NCBI RefSeq assembly: GCF_020178975.1 | Contig: NZ_JAHXBU010000047.1 | Location: 248,001-312,000, forward strand | Origin: Cesiribacter sp. SM1 | GTDB taxonomy: Bacteria > Bacteroidota > Bacteroidia > Cytophagales > Cyclobacteriaceae | DNA: 64,000 nucleotides | Direction: 5' to 3' | Part shown: piece after piece, positions 54,222-62,434 of the stretch | How positions within the stretch are numbered: position 1 is the stretch's first letter | How the letters are laid out: each line of letters opens with the position of its first letter | The notes under the pieces: model-generated | What the model saw: only the letters and a program-made list of their open reading frames with translations | Databases searched by the model: none | Told to the model about the DNA's origin: nothing | Made by a program: the position numbers and the translations under genes

Positions 54222-55784
54222 CTACTTCGCATACGCTACAGAGCGCATTTCGCGGATTACGGTAATTTTGATCTGGCCGGGGTACTGCATATCCTGCTCA
54301 ATCTTTTGTGAGATATCGTAAGACAGGCTGCTGGCCTTCTCATCTGTTACATTTTCAGCATCTACCATCACGCGTAGCTCACGGCCTGCCTGAATGGCAT
54401 AGCACTTCTGTACGCCATCAAAATTAAGGGCAAGGTTCTCCAGGTCGCGCAAGCGCTGAATGTAGCTCTCCATTACTTCGCGGCGTGCACCAGGACGGGA
54501 GCCACTAATGGCATCACAGGCCTGCACAATAGGCGAGAGCATAGAGGTCATCTCAATCTCATCGTGGTGAGCACCTATGGCATTGCAAACCTCCGGATTT
54601 TCCTTGTATTTTTCGGCCAGCTGCATACCCAGAATGGCGTGTGGCAGCTCCGGCTCCTCCGGCCATACCTTGCCAATATCGTGCAGCAGGCCTGCGCGTT
54701 TGGCTAGTTTTGCATTTAAACCTAACTCTGCGGCCATGGTGGCACAAAGCTTGGCTACTTCGCGGCTGTGTTGCAGCAGGTTCTGGCCGTAGCTGGAGCG
54801 GAAACGCATGCGGCCCACCATCTTGATCAGCTCGGGGTGCAGGCCATGCACACCCAAATCGATTGCAGTACGCTCACCAATTTCTATGATCTCATCTTCA
54901 ATGTTCTTGGTGGTTTTGGCAACTACCTCTTCGATACGGGCGGGGTGAATGCGGCCATCCTGAACCAGGCGGTGTAGCGAGAGGCGGGCAATTTCCCTGC
55001 GAACCGGATCAAAACCACTGATGATGATGGCTTCCGGGGTATCGTCTACAATGATTTCAACGCCTGTGGCAGCCTCCAGTGCGCGTATGTTACGACCTTC
55101 ACGGCCAATGATCTTGCCTTTGATATCGTCGCTTTCGATGTTGAAAACGCTTACACAGTTTTCAATGGCATGTTCGGTAGCAGTACGCTGAATGGTTTCT
55201 AGTACCACCTTTTTGGCTTCTTTGGTAGCGGTGAGCTTAGCCTCTTCGATGATATCCTTTATGTTGGCAGATGCTTTGGTGCGAGCTTCCTCTTCCAGGG
55301 TGCTGATAAGCTGGTTACGGGCATCTTCTGCGGTAAGGTTGGCAGCTTTTTCCAGAATGGAGATCTGCTGTTCTTTTAGCTTTTCAGCTTCCTCTCGGCG
55401 ACGTTTAGCCAGCTCAGTCTGTTCGTCCAGTTCAGATTTTAGCTTTTCGAGCTCTGCTTCGCGGCGGCTTACTTTTTCCTGTTGCTGTTTAATTTGCTGC
55501 TCGCGCTGTTTAAGCTTTGCTTCGTTCTGGGTAAGAATTGTCTTCTTCTTGTTTACCTCTTTCTCGAATTCAGTTTTCAGGTTCAGGTACTTCTCCTTAG
55601 ACTGCAGCATCCTTTCTTTCATGATGCTTTCACTCTTGGTTTCAGCCTCTTTAACGATAAGCGCGGCTTTTTCCCTGGCTTCGTTTTCCTGTTGCTGGTA
55701 TATGCGCTGCAAGAGCATGCGCCCGATAAAGATCCCTGCTACCAGCGCTATAATGGCCGTTAGCAGGACGTATATGTACTCCAT
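54222..55784 (-). CDS. rny: ribonuclease Y
   Basis: Membrane-anchored endoribonuclease that starts mRNA decay. A single N-terminal membrane segment (about 3-24) is followed by a long coiled coil (about 30-190), a KH RNA-binding domain ([17 protein letters not shown] near 228-244) and an HD domain with catalytic His368-Asp369 in LLHDIGKVW. The C-terminus ends RSVAYAK. Length 520 is standard. It follows zapA on the same strand after 128 nt. A terminator lies just past the stop. Confidence 0.97.
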   Translation of the reverse strand: MEYIYVLLTAIIALVAGIFIGRMLLQRIYQQQENEAREKAALIVKEAETKSESIMKERMLQSKEKYLNLKTEFEKEVNKKKTILTQNEAKLKQREQQIKQQQEKVSRREAELEKLKSELDEQTELAKRRREEAEKLKEQQISILEKAANLTAEDARNQLISTLEEEARTKASANIKDIIEEAKLTATKEAKKVVLETIQRTATEHAIENCVSVFNIESDDIKGKIIGREGRNIRALEAATGVEIIVDDTPEAIIISGFDPVRREIARLSLHRLVQDGRIHPARIEEVVAKTTKNIEDEIIEIGERTAIDLGVHGLHPELIKMVGRMRFRSSYGQNLLQHSREVAKLCATMAAELGLNAKLAKRAGLLHDIGKVWPEEPELPHAILGMQLAEKYKENPEVCNAIGAHHDEIEMTSMLSPIVQACDAISGSRPGARREVMESYIQRLRDLENLALNFDGVQKCYAIQAGRELRVMVDAENVTDEKASSLSYDISQKIEQDMQYPGQIKITVIREMRSVAYAK

Positions 55785-55912
55785 TGTGGTTTTTGTTAAA
55801 ATTATTTATGGGGGTTTATAATTTTAACAGCCCCGTATAGTGAATCTGGAGTGAGGCAATAAATAAGCTAGTTTATGTACTGGTGCTCTTGATAAGGGAA
55901 AATAATAGGGTA

Positions 55913-56197
55913 CTACAATACCTGGTTCAGCAGACTGTTTAAATGGTCAAGCTTGTTGCTGATGGACTCGTCTACAGTGCCTGTTTTCGACTCCGTTTCA
56001 AAACGCTCCACGATACAATCAAACGCAACCATGGCAAGCAGGTCCTGCTTGTCATGAAGGCCAAAACGGGCGGTGTATTCACGCATCTTTTCATTGATGA
56101 GCTTTCCGGCCCTGCGTACCTTCTCTTCTTCGGCGGCACTTACCTTCATGGGGTATTCGCGGTCGCCTATTTTTATCCTTATCGAAAGTTCTCCCAT
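55913..56197 (-). CDS. zapA: cell division protein ZapA
   Basis: FtsZ-ring stabiliser. IRIKIGDREYPMKVSAAEEEKVRRAGKLINEK is the typical head domain start; the C-terminal half is a coiled coil (DHLNSLLNQVL). The 94 residues are typical. It stands 15 nt after a coiled-coil gene that follows pheT, so pheT - coiled coil - zapA - rny is the order on this strand. Confidence 0.92.
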   Translation of the reverse strand: MGELSIRIKIGDREYPMKVSAAEEEKVRRAGKLINEKMREYTARFGLHDKQDLLAMVAFDCIVERFETESKTGTVDESISNKLDHLNSLLNQVL

Positions 56198-56212
56198 AAT
56201 CCTGATTTAGAA

Positions 56213-56509
56213 CTATTCGCTCAAGTGCGCGATGCACAAATCTATTTTCTTGATATACTCGCTTAATTTTTGCTTTATCTCAGCAGATTCGCCTTCGTCG
56301 GCTGTTACTGAATTCGCAATTTTATTTATAGTTACTTTGTTTTTGAATCCTTCTACCTGTTCGTCTTTAGCCCTGAGAATCTTTTTCATCTCACCGTTCT
56401 CTTCCTGAAGACGGCTGACTTCAAGCTGCAGGTTTTGGTGCTCATTGAGCAGCAGCCTAAGCTTTCGCTCCAGGGTGGCTAATTTTTTCTCCAATGTCTC
56501 CCGCTCCAT
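56213..56509 (-). CDS. small coiled-coil protein next to ZapA
   Basis: 98 residues. The first 60 residues show heptad spacing of leucines (METHOD by eye: LEKKLATLERKLRLLLNEH, LQLEVSRLQEE), which suggests a parallel coiled coil; a middle part (KVTINKIANSVT) and a short helical end follow. No membrane segment. It is only 6 nt from pheT and 15 nt from zapA. In E. coli the ZapA partner ZapB is also a small coiled coil, but there is no clear sequence match, so a ZapB-like role is inference from position and structure. Confidence 0.7.
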   Translation of the reverse strand: MERETLEKKLATLERKLRLLLNEHQNLQLEVSRLQEENGEMKKILRAKDEQVEGFKNKVTINKIANSVTADEGESAEIKQKLSEYIKKIDLCIAHLSE

Positions 56510-56515
56510 GCGTTG

Positions 56516-58960
56516 CTATTTTCGGATATAAGCACCAAGTTCTTTTTCAAAAGCAGCCATCAGCCGCTGCATTGTTTTATCTATCACCTTATCGGTCAGT
56601 GTTTTGTCTTCGTCCTGAAGTATAAAACTTAAAGCATAAGCCTTTTTGCCTGCCTCTATTTTATCGCCTTCGTACACATCAAAAACGCTGATACGCTTAA
56701 TCAGGGTACTTTCGGCTTTTCGGGTAATCTCCTGGATCTGGTTAAAGGTAGCCCCTTTATCCAATACCAGGGAGAGGTCGCGCCGTACTTCCGGAAAGCG
56801 GGAAACAGGCTGGTACACCGTTTCCTGAATGCCCGAGAGCTGCAGCAGCAGAGCCCAGTTTACTTCTGCCCAGAACACCTCCTGCTTTACACCGGCAAGT
56901 GCTGCCAAAGCAGGTTTTACCTTACCAAGGCGAACAATAGGTTGTTTGGCAAAAGCCCGATCAATTTTCCTACCATTATACACAATTTCCAGGCCGTAGG
57001 CAAATTCTCGCTCGTGAATAACTTGTGGATAAGTATCATTTATTCCGAAACGATTGAGTAACAGCTCAATAGATAAACGAAGGTCGTGGTAGGCCACCGG
57101 ACGGGCTTCCTGCAGATAATGCTCTCCTTCGGCCAGGCCAGTTATCCACATACCCACATACTTGTGCTCCTGGTACTTATTATCTTCTTTCCGGTAGGTT
57201 TTTCCAAACTCAAATAGCTTCAGATCGCGCTGCCGGTGGTTAATATTGTGTGCGATCACTTCCAGTCCGCTAAAGAGCAGCGTCTGGCGCATTACACCCA
57301 GGTCTTCGCTTAGTTTGTTCAGGATCTCTACGCTCTTCTCCTCTTCCAGAAAATCGCTTTTGCGGGCATATTCGGGATTGGTAAGAGAATTGGTCATGAT
57401 CTCCAGGTAACCGTTGGCTGCCAGTAGGGCAGAGGCTTCCTGGCGCAGAATATTCTCGTCCGTTTTAGGGAATTCAGCCATGTAGCTGCTGCTAAGGCCT
57501 GCCGGCATCGGGATGTTATCAAGGCCATAGATGCGCAGCACCTCTTCCACTATGTCGGCAGGGCGTTGCACGTCTACCCGGTAAGGAGGCACTATGGCAG
57601 TAAAGCTTTCGGCAGTTTCGTCCTGCAGTTGTATATCCAGGTTGTTCAGTATTTTCTTAACTTCCTCTTCGGGTATATGATGGCCAATAAGCTCATACAG
57701 CTTCTGCCAGCGTACCTTAATGCTGAAGTTCTCAACAGGCTGCGGGTAGAAATCGGCAATATCGGAGCTTATTTCGCCACCGGCCACTTCTTTGATCAGC
57801 TGTGCCGCCCGCTTCAGGGCATAAACCGTGATGTTTGGATCGGTGCCCCGCTCAAAGCGAAAAGAGGCATCAGTCTTCAGGGCGTGGTACTGGGCCGTGC
57901 GCCTGATCCAGTCTGGTGAAAAGTAGGCACTTTCCAGGAACACGCTTTGGGTGCCCTCGCTAATGCCGCTTTCCATACCGCCAAACACACCGCCTATGCA
58001 CATGCCGCCTTCAGCATCGCAGATCATCAGGTCCTGCTCCTGCAGCTTACGGTCTTTCTGGTCGAGGGTGCGGAATACAGTGCCGGCAGCCAGGTAGCGA
58101 ACCACCACTTTGCCGCCGCGGATTTTATCGGCATCGAAGGCATGCAGGGGCTGACCCAGTTCGTGCAGCACAAAGTTGGTTACATCCACCACGTTGTTGA
58201 TGGGCTCCAGGCCTATGCTCTGCAGGCGCTCCTTTAGCCAGTCCGGAGACTCCTGCACTTTTACACCACTAATGGTAAGGCCGGAATAGCGGGGGCAGGC
58301 TTCGGGGTTTTGCACCTCTACCTCAATATTGCGCTTGTGGTTGTCTACTGTAAAGCCAGAAACATCAGGCCACTGCACGGGTCGGTTCAGCAGCGCCTTC
58401 AGGTCGCGGGCTACGCCTATGTGCGAGGCAGCATCGGAGCGGTTGGGCGTAAGGCCTATCTCAAAGAGGTAGTCGTCTTTAAGATTAAAATATTGGGCAG
58501 CAGGAGTGCCATTGGGCAGCTGGGTATCCAGCACCATAATGCCGGCATGAGAGGTGCCCAGGCCAATTTCATCTTCGGCACAGATCATGCCCTCTGAGGC
58601 TTCGCCCCGTATCTTGGCTTTTTTGATCTGGAAGGGCTCACCACCGGTAGGGTACAGGGTGGCACCAACGGTGGCTACCACTACTTTCTGGCCTGCTGCT
58701 ACGTTTGCTGCTCCACAAACAATGGGTACTACCCCGCCGCTGCCAATATCTACCGTTGTGAGGCTAAGGCGGTCGGCATTAGGGTGCTGCTCGCGTGTTA
58801 GTACTTCGCCAATTACGATGCCTTCCAGGCCGCCGGGAAGTCCTTCCTGTTTTTCAACGCTCTCTACCTCCAGTCCGGAGGAGGTGAGCAGCCGGGCTAT
58901 TTCTTCCGGCGATTCTTGTATATCGATATACTGGCGTAGCCAGTTATAAGAAATTTTCAT
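56516..58960 (-). CDS. pheT: phenylalanine-tRNA ligase beta subunit
   Basis: Charges tRNA-Phe together with PheS. The N-terminal tRNA-binding EMAP-like domain (about 40-150, ICGAANVAAGQKVVVA), B3/B4 editing domain (about 215-380), B5 domain (about 405-475), catalytic-like core (with FEFGKTY near 575) and the C-terminal FDX-ACB domain (about 720-814, FPEVRRDLSLVLDK) are all in place. At 814 residues it is full length. pheS is not adjacent. The coiled-coil gene begins 6 nt downstream. Confidence 0.97.
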   Translation of the reverse strand: MKISYNWLRQYIDIQESPEEIARLLTSSGLEVESVEKQEGLPGGLEGIVIGEVLTREQHPNADRLSLTTVDIGSGGVVPIVCGAANVAAGQKVVVATVGATLYPTGGEPFQIKKAKIRGEASEGMICAEDEIGLGTSHAGIMVLDTQLPNGTPAAQYFNLKDDYLFEIGLTPNRSDAASHIGVARDLKALLNRPVQWPDVSGFTVDNHKRNIEVEVQNPEACPRYSGLTISGVKVQESPDWLKERLQSIGLEPINNVVDVTNFVLHELGQPLHAFDADKIRGGKVVVRYLAAGTVFRTLDQKDRKLQEQDLMICDAEGGMCIGGVFGGMESGISEGTQSVFLESAYFSPDWIRRTAQYHALKTDASFRFERGTDPNITVYALKRAAQLIKEVAGGEISSDIADFYPQPVENFSIKVRWQKLYELIGHHIPEEEVKKILNNLDIQLQDETAESFTAIVPPYRVDVQRPADIVEEVLRIYGLDNIPMPAGLSSSYMAEFPKTDENILRQEASALLAANGYLEIMTNSLTNPEYARKSDFLEEEKSVEILNKLSEDLGVMRQTLLFSGLEVIAHNINHRQRDLKLFEFGKTYRKEDNKYQEHKYVGMWITGLAEGEHYLQEARPVAYHDLRLSIELLLNRFGINDTYPQVIHEREFAYGLEIVYNGRKIDRAFAKQPIVRLGKVKPALAALAGVKQEVFWAEVNWALLLQLSGIQETVYQPVSRFPEVRRDLSLVLDKGATFNQIQEITRKAESTLIKRISVFDVYEGDKIEAGKKAYALSFILQDEDKTLTDKVIDKTMQRLMAAFEKELGAYIRK

Positions 58961-58986
58961 GTGCAGCAGTTAACGTGCAGAATTCG

Positions 58987-58994
58987 CAAAATTA
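58987..58994 (-). promoter_or_regulatory. predicted -7 element of the pheT operon
   Basis: Minus-strand TAATTTTG, full TAnnTTTG match, 27 nt before the pheT ATG; a weak TTCG 18 nt upstream may serve as -33. Confidence 0.55.
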
Positions 58995-59025
58995 AGCATT
59001 TTAAAGGATTGCCGAAGCGCAAACC

Positions 59026-59646
59026 TTATTTTTCGTAGCTTTTTTCGCCGGCTTCGATGGCTACCGGCAATATGTTCTCTTTAGGCGGTAGCGGGCAGGT
59101 GTAGCGCTCGTTATAGGCACAGTAGGGGTTATAGGCCTGGTTAAAATCCAGCACTATTTTATTGCCTTCGGGATCGGGCACCTCCAGGTAGCGGCCGGCA
59201 CCGTAGGTTTCGCGGGCGCTGGTTTCGTCGGCAAAGGGCACAAAGAGGTGGTTGGTTCCGTCGGTAGACTGCAGGATGAGCAGCTTCAGGGGCTGGTTGT
59301 TTAGCTGAAAGTGCGCCCAGCCCCAGCGTTTATAAGTCTCGGCGGTGCCGGTACTGGTTTGTATCTGCATGTGCTCCTCCAGCGGATTTTGCTCCAGGCG
59401 GGCATTGATCCGGTACTCGTGTTTTATCGGGTAGTATTTCAGCCCCTTAAAGCTGCTGCGCTCTTCTTCAGGAATAGGAGAGTCTTCTGCTGCTTTGAAA
59501 GTTTTATCTTTATCGTAGCGGTCAAATTCTATTCTTTGCTGATAGACCTCCGGGTCTTCGCCAGTGTTGCTGCTCTGCAGCAGGGTATATACAAAAATGG
59601 CCATCAGTCCGCCAAAGACCAAAAAGCCTATAACGCGTTTACTCAT
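59026..59646 (-). CDS. DUF1684 family protein, membrane-anchored
   Basis: 206 residues. An N-terminal membrane segment (about 5-23) anchors the protein; the rest matches DUF1684: RWGWAHFQL, ETYGAGRYLEVPDPEG, LDFNQAYNPYCAYNERYTCPLPPKENILPV near 165-195. The GRY and NPYC segments are the family core. Function is unknown; the family is widespread and soluble in most cases. The gene stands alone with its own -7 element. Confidence 0.88.
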   Translation of the reverse strand: MSKRVIGFLVFGGLMAIFVYTLLQSSNTGEDPEVYQQRIEFDRYDKDKTFKAAEDSPIPEEERSSFKGLKYYPIKHEYRINARLEQNPLEEHMQIQTSTGTAETYKRWGWAHFQLNNQPLKLLILQSTDGTNHLFVPFADETSARETYGAGRYLEVPDPEGNKIVLDFNQAYNPYCAYNERYTCPLPPKENILPVAIEAGEKSYEK

Positions 59647-59650
59647 GTTG

Positions 59651-59681
59651 CAAAGGTAGGGCTAATGGAGTAATGTGCTAA
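59651..59681 (-). promoter_or_regulatory. predicted promoter of the DUF1684 gene
   Basis: Minus-strand TACCTTTG at 59651-59658 (full match), 19 nt spacer, TTAG at 59678-59681 as an imperfect -33. It is only 4 nt from the start, so the message would be nearly leaderless. Confidence 0.45.
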
Positions 59682-59765
59682 ATTAATGGGCTATGAATGT
59701 GTTTATGAGGGGCGGTTGGTGCGCCTGTTTTGGGTAAGATTTTTTAGTTCTGGCTCAGCTCTCTT

Positions 59766-59773
59766 TAACTTTG
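59766..59773 (+). promoter_or_regulatory. predicted -7 element of trxA
   Basis: TAACTTTG, full TAnnTTTG match, 76 nt before trxA; -33 site weak (TTAG at 59744-59747). Confidence 0.5.
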
Positions 59774-59849
59774 CATAGCAGCACTACCCTCTTTCTTAAA
59801 AGTGAACAAGAATGGGTTGTTTTGGTGTTTAATGTGCAGATAAACTTTT

Positions 59850-60155
59850 ATGCTTATGAAAGGAGATTTCAATGAGCTGGTGCAGGGGAACACCCCGGTG
59901 CTGGTAGACTTTTACGCAACCTGGTGCGGACCCTGTAAAATGATGCCACCCATTTTGGATGAGCTCAAGAGCCAGGTAGGTGATAAAGCTAAAATTGTTA
60001 AAATAGATGTAGATAAAAACCAGGCGCTGGCCAGTCATTTTAAAGTAAGAGGTGTGCCTACCCTTATGCTGTTTAAAAATGGCAAGGTGGTGTGGCAGCA
60101 GTCTGGTGTGCAGCAGGCGGCGCAGCTCAGGCGCGTAATTGAGCAGCACGCCTAG
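59850..60155 (+). CDS. trxA: thioredoxin
   Basis: Dithiol oxidoreductase. The active site WCGPC is at 25-29 ([12 protein letters not shown]), the cis-Pro follows in [14 protein letters not shown], and the Asp that tunes the active site lies in VDFYA-like VLVDFYA. 101 residues, no signal, so cytosolic. ATG 59850 or 59856 are both possible starts; the difference is two residues. Monocistronic. Confidence 0.93.
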   Translation: MLMKGDFNELVQGNTPVLVDFYATWCGPCKMMPPILDELKSQVGDKAKIVKIDVDKNQALASHFKVRGVPTLMLFKNGKVVWQQSGVQQAAQLRRVIEQHA

Positions 60156-60310
60156 TTTCATGAGTAAATTTTAAGGCAGCCATACCAGAAGAGCCTGCCT
60201 CAGCGTTAATGCTATAGTTAAGGTTCTAACTGAAAGGTTGATGATGAAGGTTCAGTAACAGTTAATCTGTTGCTGAACTTTTTTATTTTGCAGCTCTGTA
60301 TCGTTTTTCT

Positions 60311-61474
60311 TTGGCGAATCAACAACAATACGACTTTATTATAGCAGGTGCCGGTGCGGCCGGCTTAAGCCTGGCCTGGCACCTAACACATTCCCCAAAG
60401 CTTAGGGAGAAGCAAATCCTGCTCATAGACCGCTCTGCTAAAACCGAAAACGACCGCACCTGGGGCTATTGGGCAAAAGGCGCTGAGCCATTCGATGATT
60501 ATGTAAGCTGGCAATTTAAGGATGCCGAATTTTTCAGCCGCTACTATACAGATGTAATTTCCCTGGCGCCCTACAGCTATCGGGTGCTGGAGGGCAGGCG
60601 ATTTTATGAAGTTGTCAGGGGCTGGCTGGGGCAGTTCCCGAATGTTCACTGGCTGCAGACTTCCATAGAGGGTTTTGATGATACAGACAATGGCGCATTT
60701 GTTTACACCGGCGCAGGTTCCTTCAGGGCTCCATGGATATTCAATAGTTGTTTTCTTGGGGAGGCCCTGAAAAAGGCTGCGCAAAAAAGCATCAGCCTTA
60801 GACAGCATTTTAAGGGTTGGGTCATAGACACTTCAGTGCCTGCCTTTCAGCCAAACCTGCTACGCCTCTTCGATTTCAGAACGCCGCAGCAGGGCTGCTT
60901 AAGATTTTTTTACCTGATTCCGCAGAGCCCTACCCGGGCACTGGTAGAGTACACCCTGTTTTCGGATAGTTTGCTGGCGCCTGCTGCCTACGAGCAGGAG
61001 CTAAAACGATACATCCGGGAGGTGCTGCAGCTTAATGAATATTCCATAGTAGAGGAGGAGTGGGGGGTAATTCCTATGACAACCTACAGCTTTCCTAAAA
61101 ATCGGGGGCAGCATATCCTGAACATTGGTTCAGTAGGAGGCGCCTCCAAGCCTTCTACCGGTTATACCTTCAGGCGCATTCAGCAGCAGTGCAGCGAAAT
61201 TGTGCAACTGCTGGAGGAGGGAAAGCGGCCGTTGCCGGAGAGCACACCCTTAAGGCACAGGTTGTACGATGCTACAATGCTGAACATACTGGATAGGCAA
61301 GGTGATGAAGGTGAGGCGGTGTTTGCACGCTTGTTCGAGAAAAACCCGGTGCAGCGCCTTTTTAAATTCCTGGATGAAGAAACCAATGTTGGTGAGGAGC
61401 TGCTCCTGATGCAAACAGTAAATAAGCCGCTATTTCTGTTAAGCATGCTCAATCTTACAATAAAGCATGCCTGA
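60311..61474 (+). CDS. crtY: lycopene beta-cyclase (CrtY type)
   Basis: FAD-dependent cyclase that closes the beta-rings of carotenoids. The dinucleotide site GAGAAGLSLAW (13-23) opens the protein, LLIDR follows near 36, and NDRTWGYW near 47 is a CrtY-type signature. VEYTLFS and PMTTYSFP near 256 also fit. Length 387 is usual. Only a TTG at 60311 gives the full N-terminus; there is no ATG near. No other carotenoid gene lies in the window, which is unusual since crtY, crtI and crtB often cluster. The stop overlaps the next start by 1 nt. Confidence 0.88.
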   Translation: MANQQQYDFIIAGAGAAGLSLAWHLTHSPKLREKQILLIDRSAKTENDRTWGYWAKGAEPFDDYVSWQFKDAEFFSRYYTDVISLAPYSYRVLEGRRFYEVVRGWLGQFPNVHWLQTSIEGFDDTDNGAFVYTGAGSFRAPWIFNSCFLGEALKKAAQKSISLRQHFKGWVIDTSVPAFQPNLLRLFDFRTPQQGCLRFFYLIPQSPTRALVEYTLFSDSLLAPAAYEQELKRYIREVLQLNEYSIVEEEWGVIPMTTYSFPKNRGQHILNIGSVGGASKPSTGYTFRRIQQQCSEIVQLLEEGKRPLPESTPLRHRLYDATMLNILDRQGDEGEAVFARLFEKNPVQRLFKFLDEETNVGEELLLMQTVNKPLFLLSMLNLTIKHA

Positions 61475-62076
61475 TGCTGAACCTCCCGCAATTTGCCATT
61501 GCTGGTGTTGATTATGGCAGTAAACTGGCAGGTACTACTGTTATGGCTGTGCTGGTGGCCGGTGAGATAAAATTATTTTCAAGCCGCAAAGGAGAAGATG
61601 CAGATATTTTTTTAGCAGGCCTGACGGAGGAGTTCAGGCTCCGGAAAGTATTTATTGATGCCCCGTTAAGCCTGCCGGGGGTGTACAGTGGGTTGCAGCA
61701 TTGCACCGATTATTTTTACCGGAAGGCCGACAGGGAGCTTCGGGCCATGTCGCCCATGTTCCTGGGAGGCCTAACTGCAAGGGCCATACAATTGAAAAAT
61801 AAGTTGCTACCAAGTAAAGTGCAATTTTTTGAAACCTACCCCTCGGGTTGGGTACGGTTTTTTGCAACAGAAGCAGTGGGTTACCGTAGTAAAGCAGAGG
61901 AGCCTGCAATATTTTGTCAAAAAAATGTAGAAATACATTCACTAATCACACGGCCTTTTGCAATCTCCAGCTGGCATCATGCCGATGCGCTTATAGCGCT
62001 TATGTGTGGCTTACGCTATGAGAACCAGGTGCATACAACTTATGGTAATCCTGAAGAAGGAGAAATTGTAATCTAA
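61474..62076 (+). CDS. DUF429-like RNase H-fold protein
   Basis: 200 residues, starting at the A of the crtY stop (TGATG). FAIAGVDYGSKLAGTTVMAVL is a ribonuclease H-type first strand with an acidic residue (GVDYG), VFIDAPLSLPG is the second acidic strand, YPSGWVRFF follows, and the last helix holds HHADALIALMCGL, with an acidic residue in the D-A position. This fits predicted nucleases of the DUF429 type; no member is well studied. Translational coupling to crtY is clear but a joint role is not obvious. Confidence 0.72.
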   Translation: MLNLPQFAIAGVDYGSKLAGTTVMAVLVAGEIKLFSSRKGEDADIFLAGLTEEFRLRKVFIDAPLSLPGVYSGLQHCTDYFYRKADRELRAMSPMFLGGLTARAIQLKNKLLPSKVQFFETYPSGWVRFFATEAVGYRSKAEEPAIFCQKNVEIHSLITRPFAISSWHHADALIALMCGLRYENQVHTTYGNPEEGEIVI

Positions 62077-62155
62077 GTTGTAACAATTATCTCTCATTCA
62101 TTACAGCGTAAGGTCTGCATGTCAGGCATCTAAACTTTTGCTACTATTTTTGAAG

Positions 62156-62217
62156 AAAGTTATAAACATTTTATCAACCTTGTTCGTATAAATGTGGACA
62201 AGCCTGTTTATAACTTT
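62156..62217. repeat. 12 bp inverted repeat around a DnaA-box-like site
   Basis: AAAGTTATAAAC (62156-62167) and GTTTATAACTTT (62206-62217) are a perfect inverted pair. Between them TGTGGACAA (62193-62201; TTGTCCACA on the other strand) matches a common DnaA-box form, and TTATCAACC (62171-62179) is a poorer match. The right arm runs into six T (62216-62221) and ends 13 nt before the next start codon. It could be an operator, a DnaA site or a long-loop terminator of the DUF429-like gene. Confidence 0.5.
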
Positions 62218-62230
62218 TTTAACTAGCTGA

Positions 62231-62434
62231 ATGGCAACCACAAACACCCCTATGCTTATGGTAGCGCAAGAGATGATGAACAGAGGCGAGCAATTACATT
62301 TGCTAAAAAGCTACAGCCGTTACATGAAACTCTGCAAAAGCGGATTTCCAGCGCATGATGCACGTTTTATGACTGGTCTTAACGATGAAGACGTGTTCAA
62401 AAAAGCCTCTGAGATTTACAAGAACTACTTATAA
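62231..62434 (+). CDS. conserved small protein, function unknown
   Basis: 67 residues with mixed charge, no signal and no membrane segment. A helical N-terminal part (LMVAQEMMNRGEQLHLLKSYSRYMKL) and a C-terminal part with GFPAHDARFMTGLNDEDVFKKASEIYKNYL. I do not recognise the family. Start ATG lies 13 nt after the inverted repeat. Its stop overlaps the convergent kinase-like gene by 6 nt. Confidence 0.65.
   Translation: MATTNTPMLMVAQEMMNRGEQLHLLKSYSRYMKLCKSGFPAHDARFMTGLNDEDVFKKASEIYKNYL

Noticed and set aside
55785-55912. 6S RNA between rny and zapA
   Set aside because: In proteobacteria ssrS lies next to zapA, but this 128 nt gap shows no long 6S-like hairpin by eye and is on the short side.
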